A stretch of 64,000 nucleotides of DNA from Hydractinia symbiolongicarpus (Eukaryota > Cnidaria > Hydrozoa > Anthoathecata > Hydractiniidae). Below are positions 48,201 through 61,892 of the stretch, in pieces; position 1 is the first letter of the stretch, and every line of letters starts with the position of its first letter. Below the pieces are notes generated by a model. The model was not told the origin of the DNA and ran no database searches. It saw only the letters and a list, made by a program, of their open reading frames with translations. Location: positions 4,030,001 to 4,094,000 of the forward strand of contig NC_079882.1 in NCBI RefSeq assembly GCF_029227915.1, read 5' to 3'. A program made the position numbers and the translations under genes.

Positions 48201-49288
48201 AAACCAGCTGAAATTATTTTTTTTTACTGAGTTGTAAATGTCTTTAAAAAAGTACTGGCAATGGAGTAAGGCTGTTAGATTAAAATGACTGGACTAAATT
48301 TATTTACTAAATGGGTAGTAATTACCACGAAAAGAAAATTTGCAATTTCTTTTTTAATTTTTTTGTTTCGCAAAATAAAAATGATACAATGGCCGATGAT
48401 ACAACTACTGACAGCAGGCAAAAAGCAACTAAGGTGGAATATGCAGACAATAGAAAACTATATTGAAAACCCAAAAGTCTAAACTGTATATAGCTTGATT
48501 ATAAATGATGAGAATGTAATCTTCTTACATTATTGAAAATTTCTTATTATATATTTTAATCCGTATCCAATTTAATCAATTTGTACGGGTAATGTTAAAT
48601 TCTTGCGAATGTGGTAATACCAACTTCTTTCGCGAGAATTAAATTTTGTGAATGGCATTGAATGTCACGAATTGGCAAATTACTTCTCGTGTAATGTATT
48701 GACGTTAATACGAAAAAATATCTGATTTTGGGGATAGCGTCCCATTTCTTTTTTGGAATAAAATTACCTTCTTTTTTTATTCTGGAACATGAATTTCACG
48801 CATTTGTAAGTGAGGGTATTCAGGAATGGTATCACTTCTGCGAAAAGCGCAATACCCGCGGAAATTAGTACCGGATTAAATAGAAAAAAAAACCGTTTTT
48901 GATTTTTTCTCAATCAATATTAAAAAACATTCCGTAATTACAATTCTTAGTAAAATTAATTTATATAAAACAAAAACAAATAGACAAGAAATAATCAGTT
49001 ATCGTTGTTATCAAAATGACGAATAAAAAAATATAACAGTGAATGTACCACAGTCCTTGTAACGCATTCAACATCGTTGTTGCGGCCAGAAAATCTTTCA
49101 TTAGAAATAAATAAGTAAAAACAGAGGAGATATTTCAATTTTAAAGTTGATTCTAAAAACGACAAGCTTCGATATGTATAAAAAAAATTCTTCAACAATA
49201 ACATTTCTTCCAACCGCTGTACTATAAGAAATTTGAAAAAAATATAAAAAAATCTTAAGCTCAATTCGGTAAATTTCGAAACATTCAG
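48201..49288. other. No gene recognised; 3' flank of the ADP-ribosyltransferase
   Basis: Contains a weak 'ttcgcgag' / 'acccgcgga' repeat segment at about 48600-48880 resembling the one in the last long SEC24 intron. Otherwise AT-rich and featureless. Confidence 0.45.
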
Positions 49289-50563
49289 TTATCCCATTAA
49301 TTTTTTGAGTTTCTCCTCTCCTTCTGTCAACAGAGCTTGATACTTCTCCAGATCATCCAATAGATCATGTTTTTGACAATAATCAACAATAAATCTATTT
49401 CTCGTCACGCCCACCATAGTACCAAAAAGAGTGCGAGCTGCGCTTTCTTCATTTCCGACAAATAAGGTCGGGTTACTCAAATGATCTCGGTTTGTATTCA
49501 GCATAACCAACTCTAGAACTTTACAATCCAAACCATCAATTTTTTCATCATAGAAATTTAAAGCTTGATAAAAGCCACCTCGGAGAAGAACTTCACGTTC
49601 CTCTTTAAAAGCGGATACATTTGTAATATCAACTGCGCAAATGGTACTCACAACGCTACGGTCTTGGAATTTCTTTCTGTAAACTTTCAAATAATCCTCA
49701 TCGACATTTAGAACGTGGATCTTCATTACCAAGGGAACACGTTCTGGTTGTCGTGTGAGTTCATCTTTAATAAAAGACATAGCTTGAGGCAACAACAAGC
49801 TTGCCGACCACAAGCCTAATGGTATTGATATATAACGTTTGTTTATTGGTTGTCGAAGTAATGAATCAAAGGTACCGAAGACATCTCTTGGAATTGCCAT
49901 TCCACGGTAAACAACACCACTGAAATTTTGATGCTCTGGAAATTTATACACGTAGTTAAACAAATCGATATTGATCAATTCAACCAGAAACACTGCGTTG
50001 ATAATCATATCTTCAAAATTTACGGACAAATCATTTCTAAATATACCATCAGAAATTTTAAATATTTCTTTAAAGCCTTCCTTCGTAGTATACGTGTGCA
50101 AAATATTAAACTCTTCTTCTAGTGAAGAAAACGATTCATTTGTACTTTCAAGATCAGCCCAATTTCGTCTTCGTTCAAAAATCTTTTTAACGCTGTCCGA
50201 CAACCCACCGGATGTAGCGGATTCATTTTCCATAAACTGTTTTAATCTTGACATGAACTGATCAAACTTCGGCCAGTTAAAGCGTATATCATAGATTGAC
50301 CTTCTCACTGCAGCCATTCGCTCGTGAACTAAATCACCTTGATAAAAGCAATTCAGCTCGTTTAAATTTCCACTCTTAAGCAATTGTTCATTACTTGAAT
50401 CAACAAACCTTTCGCATCTAGATTCAATGGTAACCTCCTCAACTGGTTTTCTCTCTGAATCTTGCTGATGTTGCATTTTGAACTCTGTGTTACGTTGCAA
50501 TTCATCATTTGCATTGCGGGCTGACTCAGCTTCAGCAATAGCTGTAGCATTATCACCAACCAT
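49289..50563 (-). CDS. ADP-ribosyltransferase of the R-S-ExE (arginine-specific) type
   Basis: Predicted mono-ADP-ribosyltransferase moving ADP-ribose from NAD+ to a protein side chain. The chosen start (50563) gives 424 residues; a 3' acceptor ('ttttactttcag', ending at 50578) sits 14 bases upstream, so the longer frame from 50617 is rejected. The fold's catalytic residues are present in order: Arg220 in 'VVYRGMAIPRD', Ser253/Ser255 in 'GLWSASLLLPQA', and ExE (Glu322-Arg-Glu324) in 'AFKEEREVLLRGGFY'. ExE usually indicates Arg as acceptor. The N-terminal 200 residues are hydrophilic and unrecognised; there is no signal peptide or membrane helix, so the enzyme is probably intracellular, unlike vertebrate GPI-anchored ecto-ARTs. 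No homologue was recognised next to it. A host gene is most likely. Confidence 0.85.
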   Translation of the reverse strand: MVGDNATAIAEAESARNANDELQRNTEFKMQHQQDSERKPVEEVTIESRCERFVDSSNEQLLKSGNLNELNCFYQGDLVHERMAAVRRSIYDIRFNWPKFDQFMSRLKQFMENESATSGGLSDSVKKIFERRRNWADLESTNESFSSLEEEFNILHTYTTKEGFKEIFKISDGIFRNDLSVNFEDMIINAVFLVELINIDLFNYVYKFPEHQNFSGVVYRGMAIPRDVFGTFDSLLRQPINKRYISIPLGLWSASLLLPQAMSFIKDELTRQPERVPLVMKIHVLNVDEDYLKVYRKKFQDRSVVSTICAVDITNVSAFKEEREVLLRGGFYQALNFYDEKIDGLDCKVLELVMLNTNRDHLSNPTLFVGNEESAARTLFGTMVGVTRNRFIVDYCQKHDLLDDLEKYQALLTEGEEKLKKLMG

Positions 50564-50576
50564 TTTGTGTTTATTT

Positions 50577-50592
50577 CCTGAAAGTAAAAATA
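50577..50592 (-). promoter_or_regulatory. Candidate 3' splice acceptor before the ADP-ribosyltransferase
   Basis: On the minus strand, 'atttttactttcag' ends at 50578 just before 'gaaataaacacaaaATG'. It suits a 5'UTR intron or spliced-leader addition. Confidence 0.55.
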
Positions 50593-51663
50593 ATTTTATA
50601 AAAACAATGTATGCCACATTTTAAGTCGTGGAAACCTAAAGCCATTTACGCACCTTTTAACAAGCATAGGGTAAAACAGGCTTTAGCGTTATGCATAAAA
50701 TTTTAAAAATGAGCTTGGATTTACATCTTAAACCATGTTAGAGGTGCAATTACTGGTGTGTTAAATTTAATCATAGTCACAGGAAAAATATAGTCAGAGT
50801 AGTCAACTATTTCAGGCTGTGACAAAAAATTTAAAAACAAGGCGGACAGATGACACCAATTTTGTAAAAAAGACTACGAAAATGAAGATTGGATACTTTA
50901 TGAAGTATCCAATGCTAATTTGATGGAAATAGTGTTAATTTACAACATTAGAACGTTTTAAATGCAGAAGTAAACACAGTTGGGAGAGAACTATTCTTTT
51001 TAAATATGTTATTTTAAAGCAGCTGTGCACACATTTTTCGAAAATTGCATATATACACAATATCAAAAACGAATTAATACACATAAAAATGTCACACATT
51101 ACAGCATGTTTTTTTACGTAATTCCAATTCGTTTTCTGTTTAGTTTTATATTATTTGAAATGGAAATAAAGTTGTTTACAATCATAATGCAAAATAATAT
51201 TTTTATCCTGGTTATGATTGGTTCTAAAACATTTCATTTCATTATTAAAGTTTTTTTAATATTCAGTCTTTAAAATTAAAACAGTTTAACAATATAGAAA
51301 CCTAGAAAATTTGGTGACAGAGACTAATTTTTAGAAATGCTGGTGTGAAGCTGATTTGTAAACAACAAAACGATATTTGCCACAGTTAAGAAACTGAAGC
51401 TATTTTTACACTATAAACACTGCTTCATTTTCGTATTTTTTGTAGAACAACTTGTAATATACATGCTAGAAGTACAGGTCCCTTTGATCTATACCTTTAA
51501 ATAAAATAATTTATAGAACAAATTTTACAGACTCTCCACTGGAAGTATTTTTAAGATTGTCTCACACAGTTGATTGTTGTTTAAACAATAAGTTGCCTTG
51601 ATCTTTTGATCTTTTATCAAGGTAATGGTCTTTTATGAAGGTAATTATGATGTGAGTTTCCCA
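50593..51663. other. No gene recognised
   Basis: AT-rich upstream region of the ADP-ribosyltransferase on -. Likely to contain its promoter or first intron. Confidence 0.45.
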
Positions 51664-51783
51664 GTCTAAGGTTTATCATTTTTTTGTTTCTTTTTCATTC
51701 TAGTGGCCCCCAGTGGAAAAAATCCACTAACTATAGGTTTTGTGATTTTCTGGGCTAGCCACTGTAAATATTTACTATTATCA
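51664..51783 (+). mobile_element. LINE 3' end, isolated copy
   Basis: Matches the 3' UTR found at 53130-53250, including a nested stem: AGTGGC (51702-51707) pairs with GCCACT (51758-51763), and AGTGGA (51712-51717) with TCCACT (51723-51728). It ends in a short 'tttactatt' tail, so it is probably the 3' end of an older, strongly truncated copy. Confidence 0.75.
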
Positions 51784-51819
51784 ACAATTTATGAAGACTC
51801 CTGAAGATAAACTGTTTTT

Positions 51820-53068
51820 CGTTTGCAGTCCCTGTCTTTCTCGTAATTTGCCCTTTACTAATGAGGAGTCATTAGGTGACGAAATCAATATTACTATTGA
51901 TGAAAACTTTGATTTTGAGGCAATCAGAAATGGAAAAGGCTTAAAAATGGCCCCTCAACATTAATGGTCTGTCATCCAAACTAGACTATGTTAAACTTCT
52001 GCTACATCAAAAAAACTTGATGTATTCTCCATCTGTGAAGGCAAAATTGATGACACCATTACTGAAAATGACGTTAAAATCATTTAATACTGCCTTTGAC
52101 TGGTTCAAGTCCCACTTAACGGACCGAATGCAGCTGACTCTTGTAAATGACACAGGATCAGATCTGCTTCATGAAGACACTTTTGGGGTGCCGCAGGGAT
52201 CTGTGTTGGGACCCCTGCTCTTTGTTTTGTATATTGATGACTTGAAATCTGTCATCAATGCAAACTAGCACCATCTATATGTAGATGATACAATAATTAT
52301 TTCGTCCCATAAAAACTTGGATACCCTTGTCTCCCAGGTCGAGTTAGAACTTTCGCAAGTCGACCTGTGGCTGAATAATAACAAAATGACTATTAATACG
52401 GCCAAAACTGAAACAATCTTTTTCGGCAACCACAGCCAGTTAAAAAAAGTTGAGAACAAAACTATCAACTTTATGGGTATTACTTTAAAGAGGGGCGAAA
52501 AAATTAAATATCTTGGGCTAACATTTGGTCAAAAAATGCAATGGGAAGAGCACATTAATGACATAAATAGAAAAATACTAATTAAATATTCTAAATTAGA
52601 ACCATTGCATTCTGTTTAACACCTCACACAAAAAACCTTTTAATTAATGCACTTGTCATGCCATATTTCAGCTACTGCTCCTTGGCATGGGCTTGTGCCA
52701 CCTAAGGTAGATTAGGAAAACTAGAAAAACGATTAAAATGTGTCCGTACCTTTCTTGGGAAAGAGAGGGAATATTTAATGAATAACTTACTCATCAAAAA
52801 CAATGCCATATTAGTTTTCAAGCCATGAATCACATTGCTCCTGATCATGCGCTCAAAATTCATTTTGACAAAAAACTGTCATAATCATCAAACAAGAGGA
52901 GCTTCAAAAAACAGGTTCATGCTTCCCTTGGTCAACACGGAATTTGGCAAAAAAGCCTTCCCATTTAGAGCTGCAAAAGTGTGGAATAATCTTCCAGACC
53001 AAGTGACCCATGATAGAATTCTGCTTTCGTTTAAGACTTCCATATCTAATGTATTTGGCAAATTCTAA
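51820..53068 (+). pseudogene. Non-LTR retrotransposon (LINE), internally deleted
   Basis: The left end resembles the start of an apurinic-type endonuclease ('GLKMAP', 'LNINGLSSKLDYVKLLL', 'EGKIDDTITENDVK') in shifting frames. Near 52085 it jumps to reverse transcriptase: 'WFKSHLTDRMQLTLV', 'GVPQGSVLGPLLFVLYIDDL', an in-frame TAG at 52266-52268, then 'HLYVDDTIIIS' (the catalytic box, here YVDD) and 'KYLGLTFGQKMQWEEHI'. A C-terminal piece 'PFRAAKVWNNLPDQV' ends at 53068. Most of the endonuclease and the RT fingers are missing, so this is a deletion derivative. The exact clade (Jockey or CR1-like) is not settled. Confidence 0.85.
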
Positions 53069-53129
53069 TGGAGATCACTTCTTAACTTTTGTTTTTTATT
53101 CTTTTTCTTTTCAATTTTCACAGATTATA

Positions 53130-54888
<1,759 letters not shown>

Positions 54889-55135
54889 CGGTCGGCCCCA
54901 ATTATATTTGTTCTATCGGCCTTCCCCGATTATGTGAGTGAGAAATAATATAAAAATATCCTATATAAGCCGGTCGGCCCCGATTACGTTCGTTCTATAA
55001 GTCTCGAATAATATTTGACTGTCATACATAAGTCGGCCTGCCCCGATTATGTTTGTTCTATAATAAGTGAGAAATAATATCAAACTGTCGTATATAAACT
55101 AGCCTGCCCTGATTATGTTGCCCTGATTATGTATT
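54889..55135. repeat. Degenerate tandem repeat with 'cggccccgattatg' core
   Basis: The core 'cggcc.gccccgattatg' recurs at about 54891, 54918, 54972, 55033 and 55101, mostly followed by 'tttgttctataagtgagaaataatat' derivatives. Period is roughly 55-80 bases. A related 'ccctgattatg' doublet follows. Confidence 0.8.
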
Positions 55136-56614
55136 CTTTGCCCTGTTCTTAACCGGGGCAAGCTGCCGTACTTAATCAGGGCAGCGTTTATTATCCAGGC
55201 AGAACAATTCCATGTATAGCCAACCTAGTTAGCCTAACTACTAGCTATAAGTTTTCAGTAACCTAATAATTTGAATTTTAGAGTAAGATAGAAAGGAAAC
55301 TCAAAACTACCTAGCTAACAGGAGCTAGCCTGTGACTAATCCAGTGAACTAAACTCATCATAGAGCTAGCGGTATTTTTTTAAAACAAGTAGCAAAAAAA
55401 GGAGACAGGTGAGTGTGTATGTCCGCCCTCCCTCCTGCTGGCTGTTGTGTAGCTGATTCTTTTTTGTTTGTGAGGTGAGCAAGTTTGGTGTGTTGGAGTA
55501 CTAAGGATCAAATAGCAGAGTTGATTTTAAATGGATAGTAAAACAGTTCATTTAAAAAAATGTGTAGTCATCTGCTATGCCTAGTCTAGTCTTGAATCTT
55601 GAGATGAGTCTTGTCCAACTTTCACTTTTCTATTTACTATTTTGTTTTAGATTCCGGACGCGTAAGAACACGTTCAGCACTCCAGTACCAACCGTGCGTT
55701 TCTATTTACTACATACACGCTATTCTCGTTCCCAAAGCTCTTGGTACTGGGGAACGAGGATAATACACACCGTTTTTTAATAAAAGGAAGCCTCGCCACA
55801 CACATAAAACGCGAAAATTCGTTCTGGCTTTCTCAGAATTTCTGATCACAAAGTGACCATGACCTGAATATTAGGTTGATGAAATTTGTGTAATTATGCC
55901 TCTAACTTTATTCCTTCCCCCCCCCCGTGCGCTAATTTGAAAGAGACAAAAAAAGGTCTGGTTGGTCTTAACCTTGGTTTCTAATAAACCCCGAGGGCAT
56001 GAGGGAACGGGTTAATACATTTCACTTTTTGTTTAAACTTTATTCACGTCACTTTATTTATATAAGAAAACATTCGCTCTAAACTTTATGGCATTCAAAT
56101 AGGTCTTTTTGCAGCCGTCCCCTGTGATACCCGTATGTTAACTTACCGGACGTGACACTCCAGGAGCTTAACAAAATCAAAATGTCAGGTGTTTGACAAG
56201 AGACAACGTTAGATCAGGTTATGCACTGATAGAGGTTACAAAAAAGCAGTTTATGTAAAAGAAAAGAAGAAGTGATTGCAGTGCCACAAGAAGCAAAAAA
56301 GTACATTTGATTGGTAGAAAGAATGTTTAACACAAAAATGTATGCAGAGCTGACGGGATACTTGTCTCTTTTAAAATTGTATCGATTAATTACCGTCACA
56401 TATTGCTCAAATTACGAGCTAGCTCACAGATAAACTTGCTCCAAAGTTAAATAAGACTGAGCATTGCGTTAACGTCGATTTTACACAAATGTTCTGAAAC
56501 TTGCTGATCTTGCAATGTTTGGATATGCTCGTGTAAGTTCTAAAATATTTCTACAGAATGTAAAGCGTGTAACGGCTACTTAGTTATGTAACGCTCCTAT
56601 GACGAAATTATACA
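55136..56614. other. No gene recognised
   Basis: Includes an 11-base C run near 55917-55927 and otherwise ordinary sequence; no coding exon or element recognised. Confidence 0.45.
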
Positions 56615-56703
56615 CATCACACGTAGCGTCGTTCAATACCACATCTGGCACACTTGTTTGTTTTAAGTTTACAGACTAAGTTATGAATTCTTGGGCACTA
56701 GAT
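56615..56703 (+). repeat. 89 bp direct repeat, copy 1 (left flank of the long palindrome)
   Basis: Runs from 'catcacacgtagcgtcg' to 'ttgggcactagat' and recurs at 57938-58026 in the same orientation, where it forms the spacer between the two inverted arms. Confidence 0.95.
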
Positions 56704-57938
56704 AAATAACTTGGAAACAAGGTGGTGACGTCAATGTTTTTTCACCGCATGGGTAACTAGGGACAACCTGGGACCAATTTGGGTAAGTTTTCTAAACCTG
56801 GGTCCTCGAATCCGTTTCGGAATGGACGGTTTGATGACGTCATCAAAAAACCTTTAAACCTTGATATCTCTGCAACCGTTTGTCAAAGATACATGATCAT
56901 ATACATTTTCTTGATCAGCATTTCAAGATCTATACGATGGAGGCAACAGGTATACAAATTTCTAAAAAAAAAATTTGGGGGGTTTGACTGGCCATTGTTG
57001 ACATCAGCAAAATGTTAAAACCCTTATGTCTCATTAACTGCTTATCAAAAAGATATGATCATATACATTTTCTTGGTCAGCGTTTTAACATCTGCATAGT
57101 ACAGGCAACGAATAAACTAAATTTCGCCAAATATTTTTGTAATTGCACTGCTGACGTCAGCAAAAAATCTAAAACAACCTACTTTTCCATTGTCCTTCTG
57201 CCTAAGTGGATTTTTTCCACGGGCCTTATCGACTAGTATTGAATATTAACATTTTAACATCTCTTATTGACCTCTATCAACTCCCGATACACTGAAGGTT
57301 AAAAATACGTTTTTTACGAAAAAATCCAATTTTTGTCAATTTTTCTCTATCTCGAACTTTCTCTATCTCGAACAAATTTTCTGGTCCCTTGCGAGTTCGA
57401 GATAGAGAGAGTCAACTGTATAGATAACATGTCATAATAAAGTGATGACAAGATATCGACAACAACACGGCACATGATCTATTTGAATTTTAGTTACTAG
57501 TGATGTTAAAACGAGCTAACGTCCTGCAGTCTCCGCATCGGAGGTTTTCGCGATCTCCATGTCGGAGGTTTGTAAAAATCACGAATTACTCAGTCGTTAA
57601 TGACAGTAAAACAGACGTGCTTGCTATGGGGGATGTAAAAGTAAGGAAAAGATAAACTTTAATATTTCCGACGTCGTTGTTCCTGACACGTGTTGAACTG
57701 TAACTGCAACTTATGCATGAAAATGAAGTGCAAACATTGATTTACAAAAACTATTTCTCAGAAAAGAGGTGTTTGGAAGAGAGATTACAAAAATTAACAA
57801 ATGGAACTAGGAGAATTCCTTTGCATTGGTGACATACTAATTATACTATTCTTTAAAAGGAAGAAAAGAGATGAATATCTCTGTCAGGTCAAACCATTTG
57901 ATATCAATAGATTGACAGCAATTTGTTTTGCTTCCATC
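56704..57938 (+). repeat. Long inverted repeat, left arm
   Basis: About 1.24 kb whose reverse complement follows at 58024-59221. It contains a 'cgactagtattgaatatt' hairpin-repeat terminus (about 57190-57245) and a 'ctctatctcgaac...gttcgagatagagag' inverted motif (57351-57408) ending 'gtcaactgta', which resembles a Tigger/pogo-type MITE end. Confidence 0.95.
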
Positions 57939-58026
57939 ATCACACGTAGCGTCGTTCAATACCACATCTGGCACACTTGTTTGTTTTAAGTTTACAGACT
58001 AAGTTATGAATTCTTGGGCACTAGAT
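57938..58026 (+). repeat. 89 bp direct repeat, copy 2 (spacer of the palindrome)
   Basis: Second copy of 56615-56703, separating the inverted arms. Confidence 0.95.
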
Positions 58027-59221
58027 GGAAGCAAAACAAATTGCTGTCAATCTATTGATATCAAATGGTTTGACCTGACAGAGATATTCATCTCTTTTCT
58101 TCCTTTTAAAGAATAGTATAATTAGTATGTCACCAATGCAAAGGAATTCCAAACACCTCCTTCCTGAGAAAGAGTTTTTGTAAATCAATGTTTGCACTTC
58201 ATTTTCATGCATAAGTTGCAGTTACAGTTCAACACGTGTCAGGAACAACGACGTCGGAAATATTAATGTTAATCTTTTCCTTACTTTTACATCCCCCATA
58301 GCAAGCACGTCTGTTTTACTGTCATTAACGACTGAGTAATTCGTGATTTTTACAAACCTCCGACATGGAGATCGCGAAAACCTCCGATGCGGAGACTGCA
58401 GGACGTTAGCTCGTTTTAACATCACTAGTAACTAAAATTCAAATAGATCATGTGCCGTGTTGTTGTCGATATCTTGTCATCACTTTATTATGACATGTTA
58501 TCTATACAGTTGACTCTCTCTATCTCGAACTCGCAAGGGACCAGAAAATTTGTTCGAGATAGAGAAAGTTCGAGATAGAGAAAAATTGACAAAAATTGGA
58601 TTTTTTCGTAAAAAACGTATTTTTAACCTTCAGTGTATCGGGAGTTGATAGAGGTCAATGAGAGATGTTAAAATGTTAATATTCAATACTAGTCGATAAG
58701 GCCCGTGGAAAAAATCCACTTAGGCAGAAGGACAATGGAAAAGTAGGTTGTTTTAGATTTTTTGCTGACGTCAGCAGTGCAATTACAAAAATATTTGGCG
58801 AAATTTAGTTTATTCGTTGCCTGTACTATGCAGATGTTAAAACGCTGACCAAGAAAATGTATATGATCATATCTTTTTGATAAGCAGTTAATGAGACATA
58901 AGGGTTTTAACATTTTGCTGATGTCAACAATGGCCAGTCAAACCCCCCAAATTTTTTTTTTAGAAATTTGTATGCCTGTTGCCTTCATCGTATAGATCTT
59001 GAAACGCTGAGCAAGAAAATGTATAGGATCATGTACTTTTGACAAACGGTTGCAGAGATATTAGGGTTTAAAGGTTTTTTAATGACGTCATCAACCCGTC
59101 CATTCCGAAACGGATTCGGGGATCCGGGTTTGGGAAAATTACCCAAATTGATCCTAGGTTGTCCCTAGTTACCCACGCGGTGAAAAAACATTGACGTCAC
59201 CACCTCGTTTCCAAGTTATTT
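58024..59221 (-). repeat. Long inverted repeat, right arm
   Basis: Reverse complement of the left arm with scattered substitutions and a deletion of about 38 bases near 58146. The mirrored 74-codon open frame at 57012-57236 (+) and 58689-58913 (-) is identical in translation, showing how close the arms are. Confidence 0.95.
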
Positions 59222-59430
59222 GGCCTCAAAGTTTTAAGTGCATTGTAATGGCTTCACTAATAATCTTAATTAACTTTCCTTTGACGTCAATACTATTTTA
59301 TCGGTAAAGTTTGGTAAAGTACAGAACAATTTTATAGGTGATGTTTTATAGAATTTGTTAAAGAAAATTTTGAAGAATGTAATCCACTTTGCAAAAGTGA
59401 CAGACAGACACACTTAGCGTATTATTATAA
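59222..59430. other. Short unique spacer
   Basis: Ends in 'gacagacagacacactt' and 'gtattattataa', which match the body side of the hairpin repeat whose terminus starts the next unit. Confidence 0.5.
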
Positions 59431-61892
59431 GAGACTAGTCGATTAGGCCCGTGGAAAAATCCACTTAGGCAGAAAAACAATTGAAAAGTTCTGTCATTTG
59501 ATATTTGATGACATCAGCAAATATTTCAGTATATTAAATATGCCTTTTACTAAAAAAAATAATCTGAAAATGCATAAAAAGAAAGTATATAAGTCATAAT
59601 TTAACAAAAAAGTTCTTAAAATCTAACACAAAATATCAAATGTCAAATCGCATGAAATCCTCCTAACAAAACTTCAGACAAAATATGAAAAACAATGGCG
59701 TGCAAGGTGTAAAATCTAGTTAGTAGAAAGTTACAACATTGACAGTCACAACCCAGACAGTAACGACAACAATAATAATAATGTCAGAAATAACACATAT
59801 CTCAAATATATATACATCTTATTATGTGATTATGTTGAAAACCTTCAATATTTTAATCTGAAGTGTCGAAAAGAAAGGCTTGCAACACTAAGCACAGATC
59901 TATGAAATAAGTTCTTTACGCATTTTAAACATTGTCTTTTCCCTAAATGCTTATACAACAATACAACCTGAACAATATCAAAAAGCCAAACTTAAACAAA
60001 CACAAAACACCTAAAAACAAAAAGTTAAACTTTGAAAAATCATTTATTCGGTTGCATACCATCCTCTCCCGCAAAAATATGCACAAAATGTAAAAATTAA
60101 CCGGTCACAAAACAATTTTTTGTCTAATGATCCGTACTGACTTTACCAAACATTTTAACCTGAAATGTCTAAAAAGCAATGAGCAAGGAGTAAATTTCAA
60201 ATCAACTAAAATCATTATTTTGAAAACATTGTATATATATATAGTCTTCCTCACAAAAGTTTACAATAAATGTAGAACACAAAGGTTTATGAGGAGCAAA
60301 TCAACATATATAGACAAAAATCAGTTCAATTGGCATGTTCTATATTGTCTTTAGCCATAAAATCTTCCACAAAATTGATATGAAACCCATCAAATTCAAC
60401 TCAGAAAAAGCAGTCATTTAAGTGCATACAAAAATACAACTTGTAGAATATCAAATTATTATTTTTAGTATATATAATTGCATATGGTCCTCCCTCACAA
60501 CAGTTAAATTTTTGCACAAAATTTGCAACACAAAATACAAATTCTAAATAATTCCTATGGTTTTCCTCAAAAGTTTAATCAAAATATAAAAGATGAGAGG
60601 TGAACGACAAAATCAAAGTTTGCAGAATTTAATTATTTTGGTTATATGTCTATTGATATATGCCCTTTATAACAATATTTCAATCCAAAATGTGAAAAAG
60701 AAAAACAGTTTGCAACAAAATCAGTTATTCTGATGATATTGCATACACTTTTTCTCCACAAAAGTGTAAAAAAAGAATGGTTGTAGGAAATACTTCTGAT
60801 TCAACAAAAATCAGTATTTGCATCTTGTACTCATTAAATATTAACCAAAATTTTAAAAAACTGTGATTTGGAACGCATCAAATTTATAAATAGAGAGGGA
60901 TCAGTCATTTCGGTATGTTGTACAGAGTCCTGCTCGGTAAGAATTTATACAAAATATAAAAAAAACACAAGTTTTTTCGGTGTTGTACTCCCTCAAAAAA
61001 GTTGAAACTTTTCTTGATTGAGACAAAATGCCATAAACAAAAACATTTTAGTCAGAACATCTAGAACAACAAAAATCACTACACTTAAGGTACCAGAATT
61101 ACTACATGTTAAATAAAAATCGTTTCGTCATATTGCATGTAACCGATGTATATAAGTTTAGTTACACAAAATGTGAAAAATACATTATTTGCATACACAA
61201 ATTGTGAAAAATACATTATTTGCTTAAAAACAGTCCTTAAACTCTTCTTAAATATTATGTAATACTTTTTTAAAAGTTGTTGTGGCTTGTTAATTTAAGC
61301 TTAAAATGTCAATTAAAATAAGTTACAGTCACATTCTTAGCAAAGACCACTAAGATTAGCTTACATGTAAAAAGCAACATAAAACTGAAGCTAACATAAG
61401 GTAGCTACAGCAGGTAATAGCTGGTCACTTAAATATAAACTGGAGACTTAGCTAGGTATAAACAACATGGCTACATATTTATAAATTCCTAGCTACCTAG
61501 CTAGTTGTTGTTGGTGTGGTTGATGCTAGCTAACAAACATGTCTCGCATCAATAATATCATCAAAACTGAAAAAAACATAAACAAACCTTACAGAAACCT
61601 TTCTATACTTCATTTATATACCATGCCCCTTTTTAAATGCTTTTGTAAAGATTTATTTTGAAGGCAAGGGAAGACAAATGCTTAAAAAGGACAGCCATCT
61701 TTTTTGCAAACACAATTTCCGTTACTTTGTGCTAGAACTTCATTTAACAAACCACACAAAACTCGCGGCTTTTCACGACAAAGAAGACATATTTTTTTCG
61801 GCAACATCAAAGATTTTTTTCGGCGACATCAAAGGAAAATGACGATATCAACTTTGCCTGTTACAGACACACGGAACTGGCTTATTAATATA
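59431..61892. repeat. 2,462 bp tandem duplication, unit 1
   Basis: Begins 'gagactagtcgattaggccc' and the same 20 bases restart at 61893. The hairpin-repeat terminus ('ccgtggaaaaatccactta') marks both starts. The interior has no gene but contains a degenerate motif, about 'ttgcatatggtcctccctca' then 'cacaaaatgt', recurring every 100-250 bases. Confidence 0.95.

Noticed and set aside
57012-58913. Identical 74-residue frames on opposite strands
   Set aside because: They mirror the long inverted repeat, span a hairpin-repeat terminus and show no domain; treated as non-coding.
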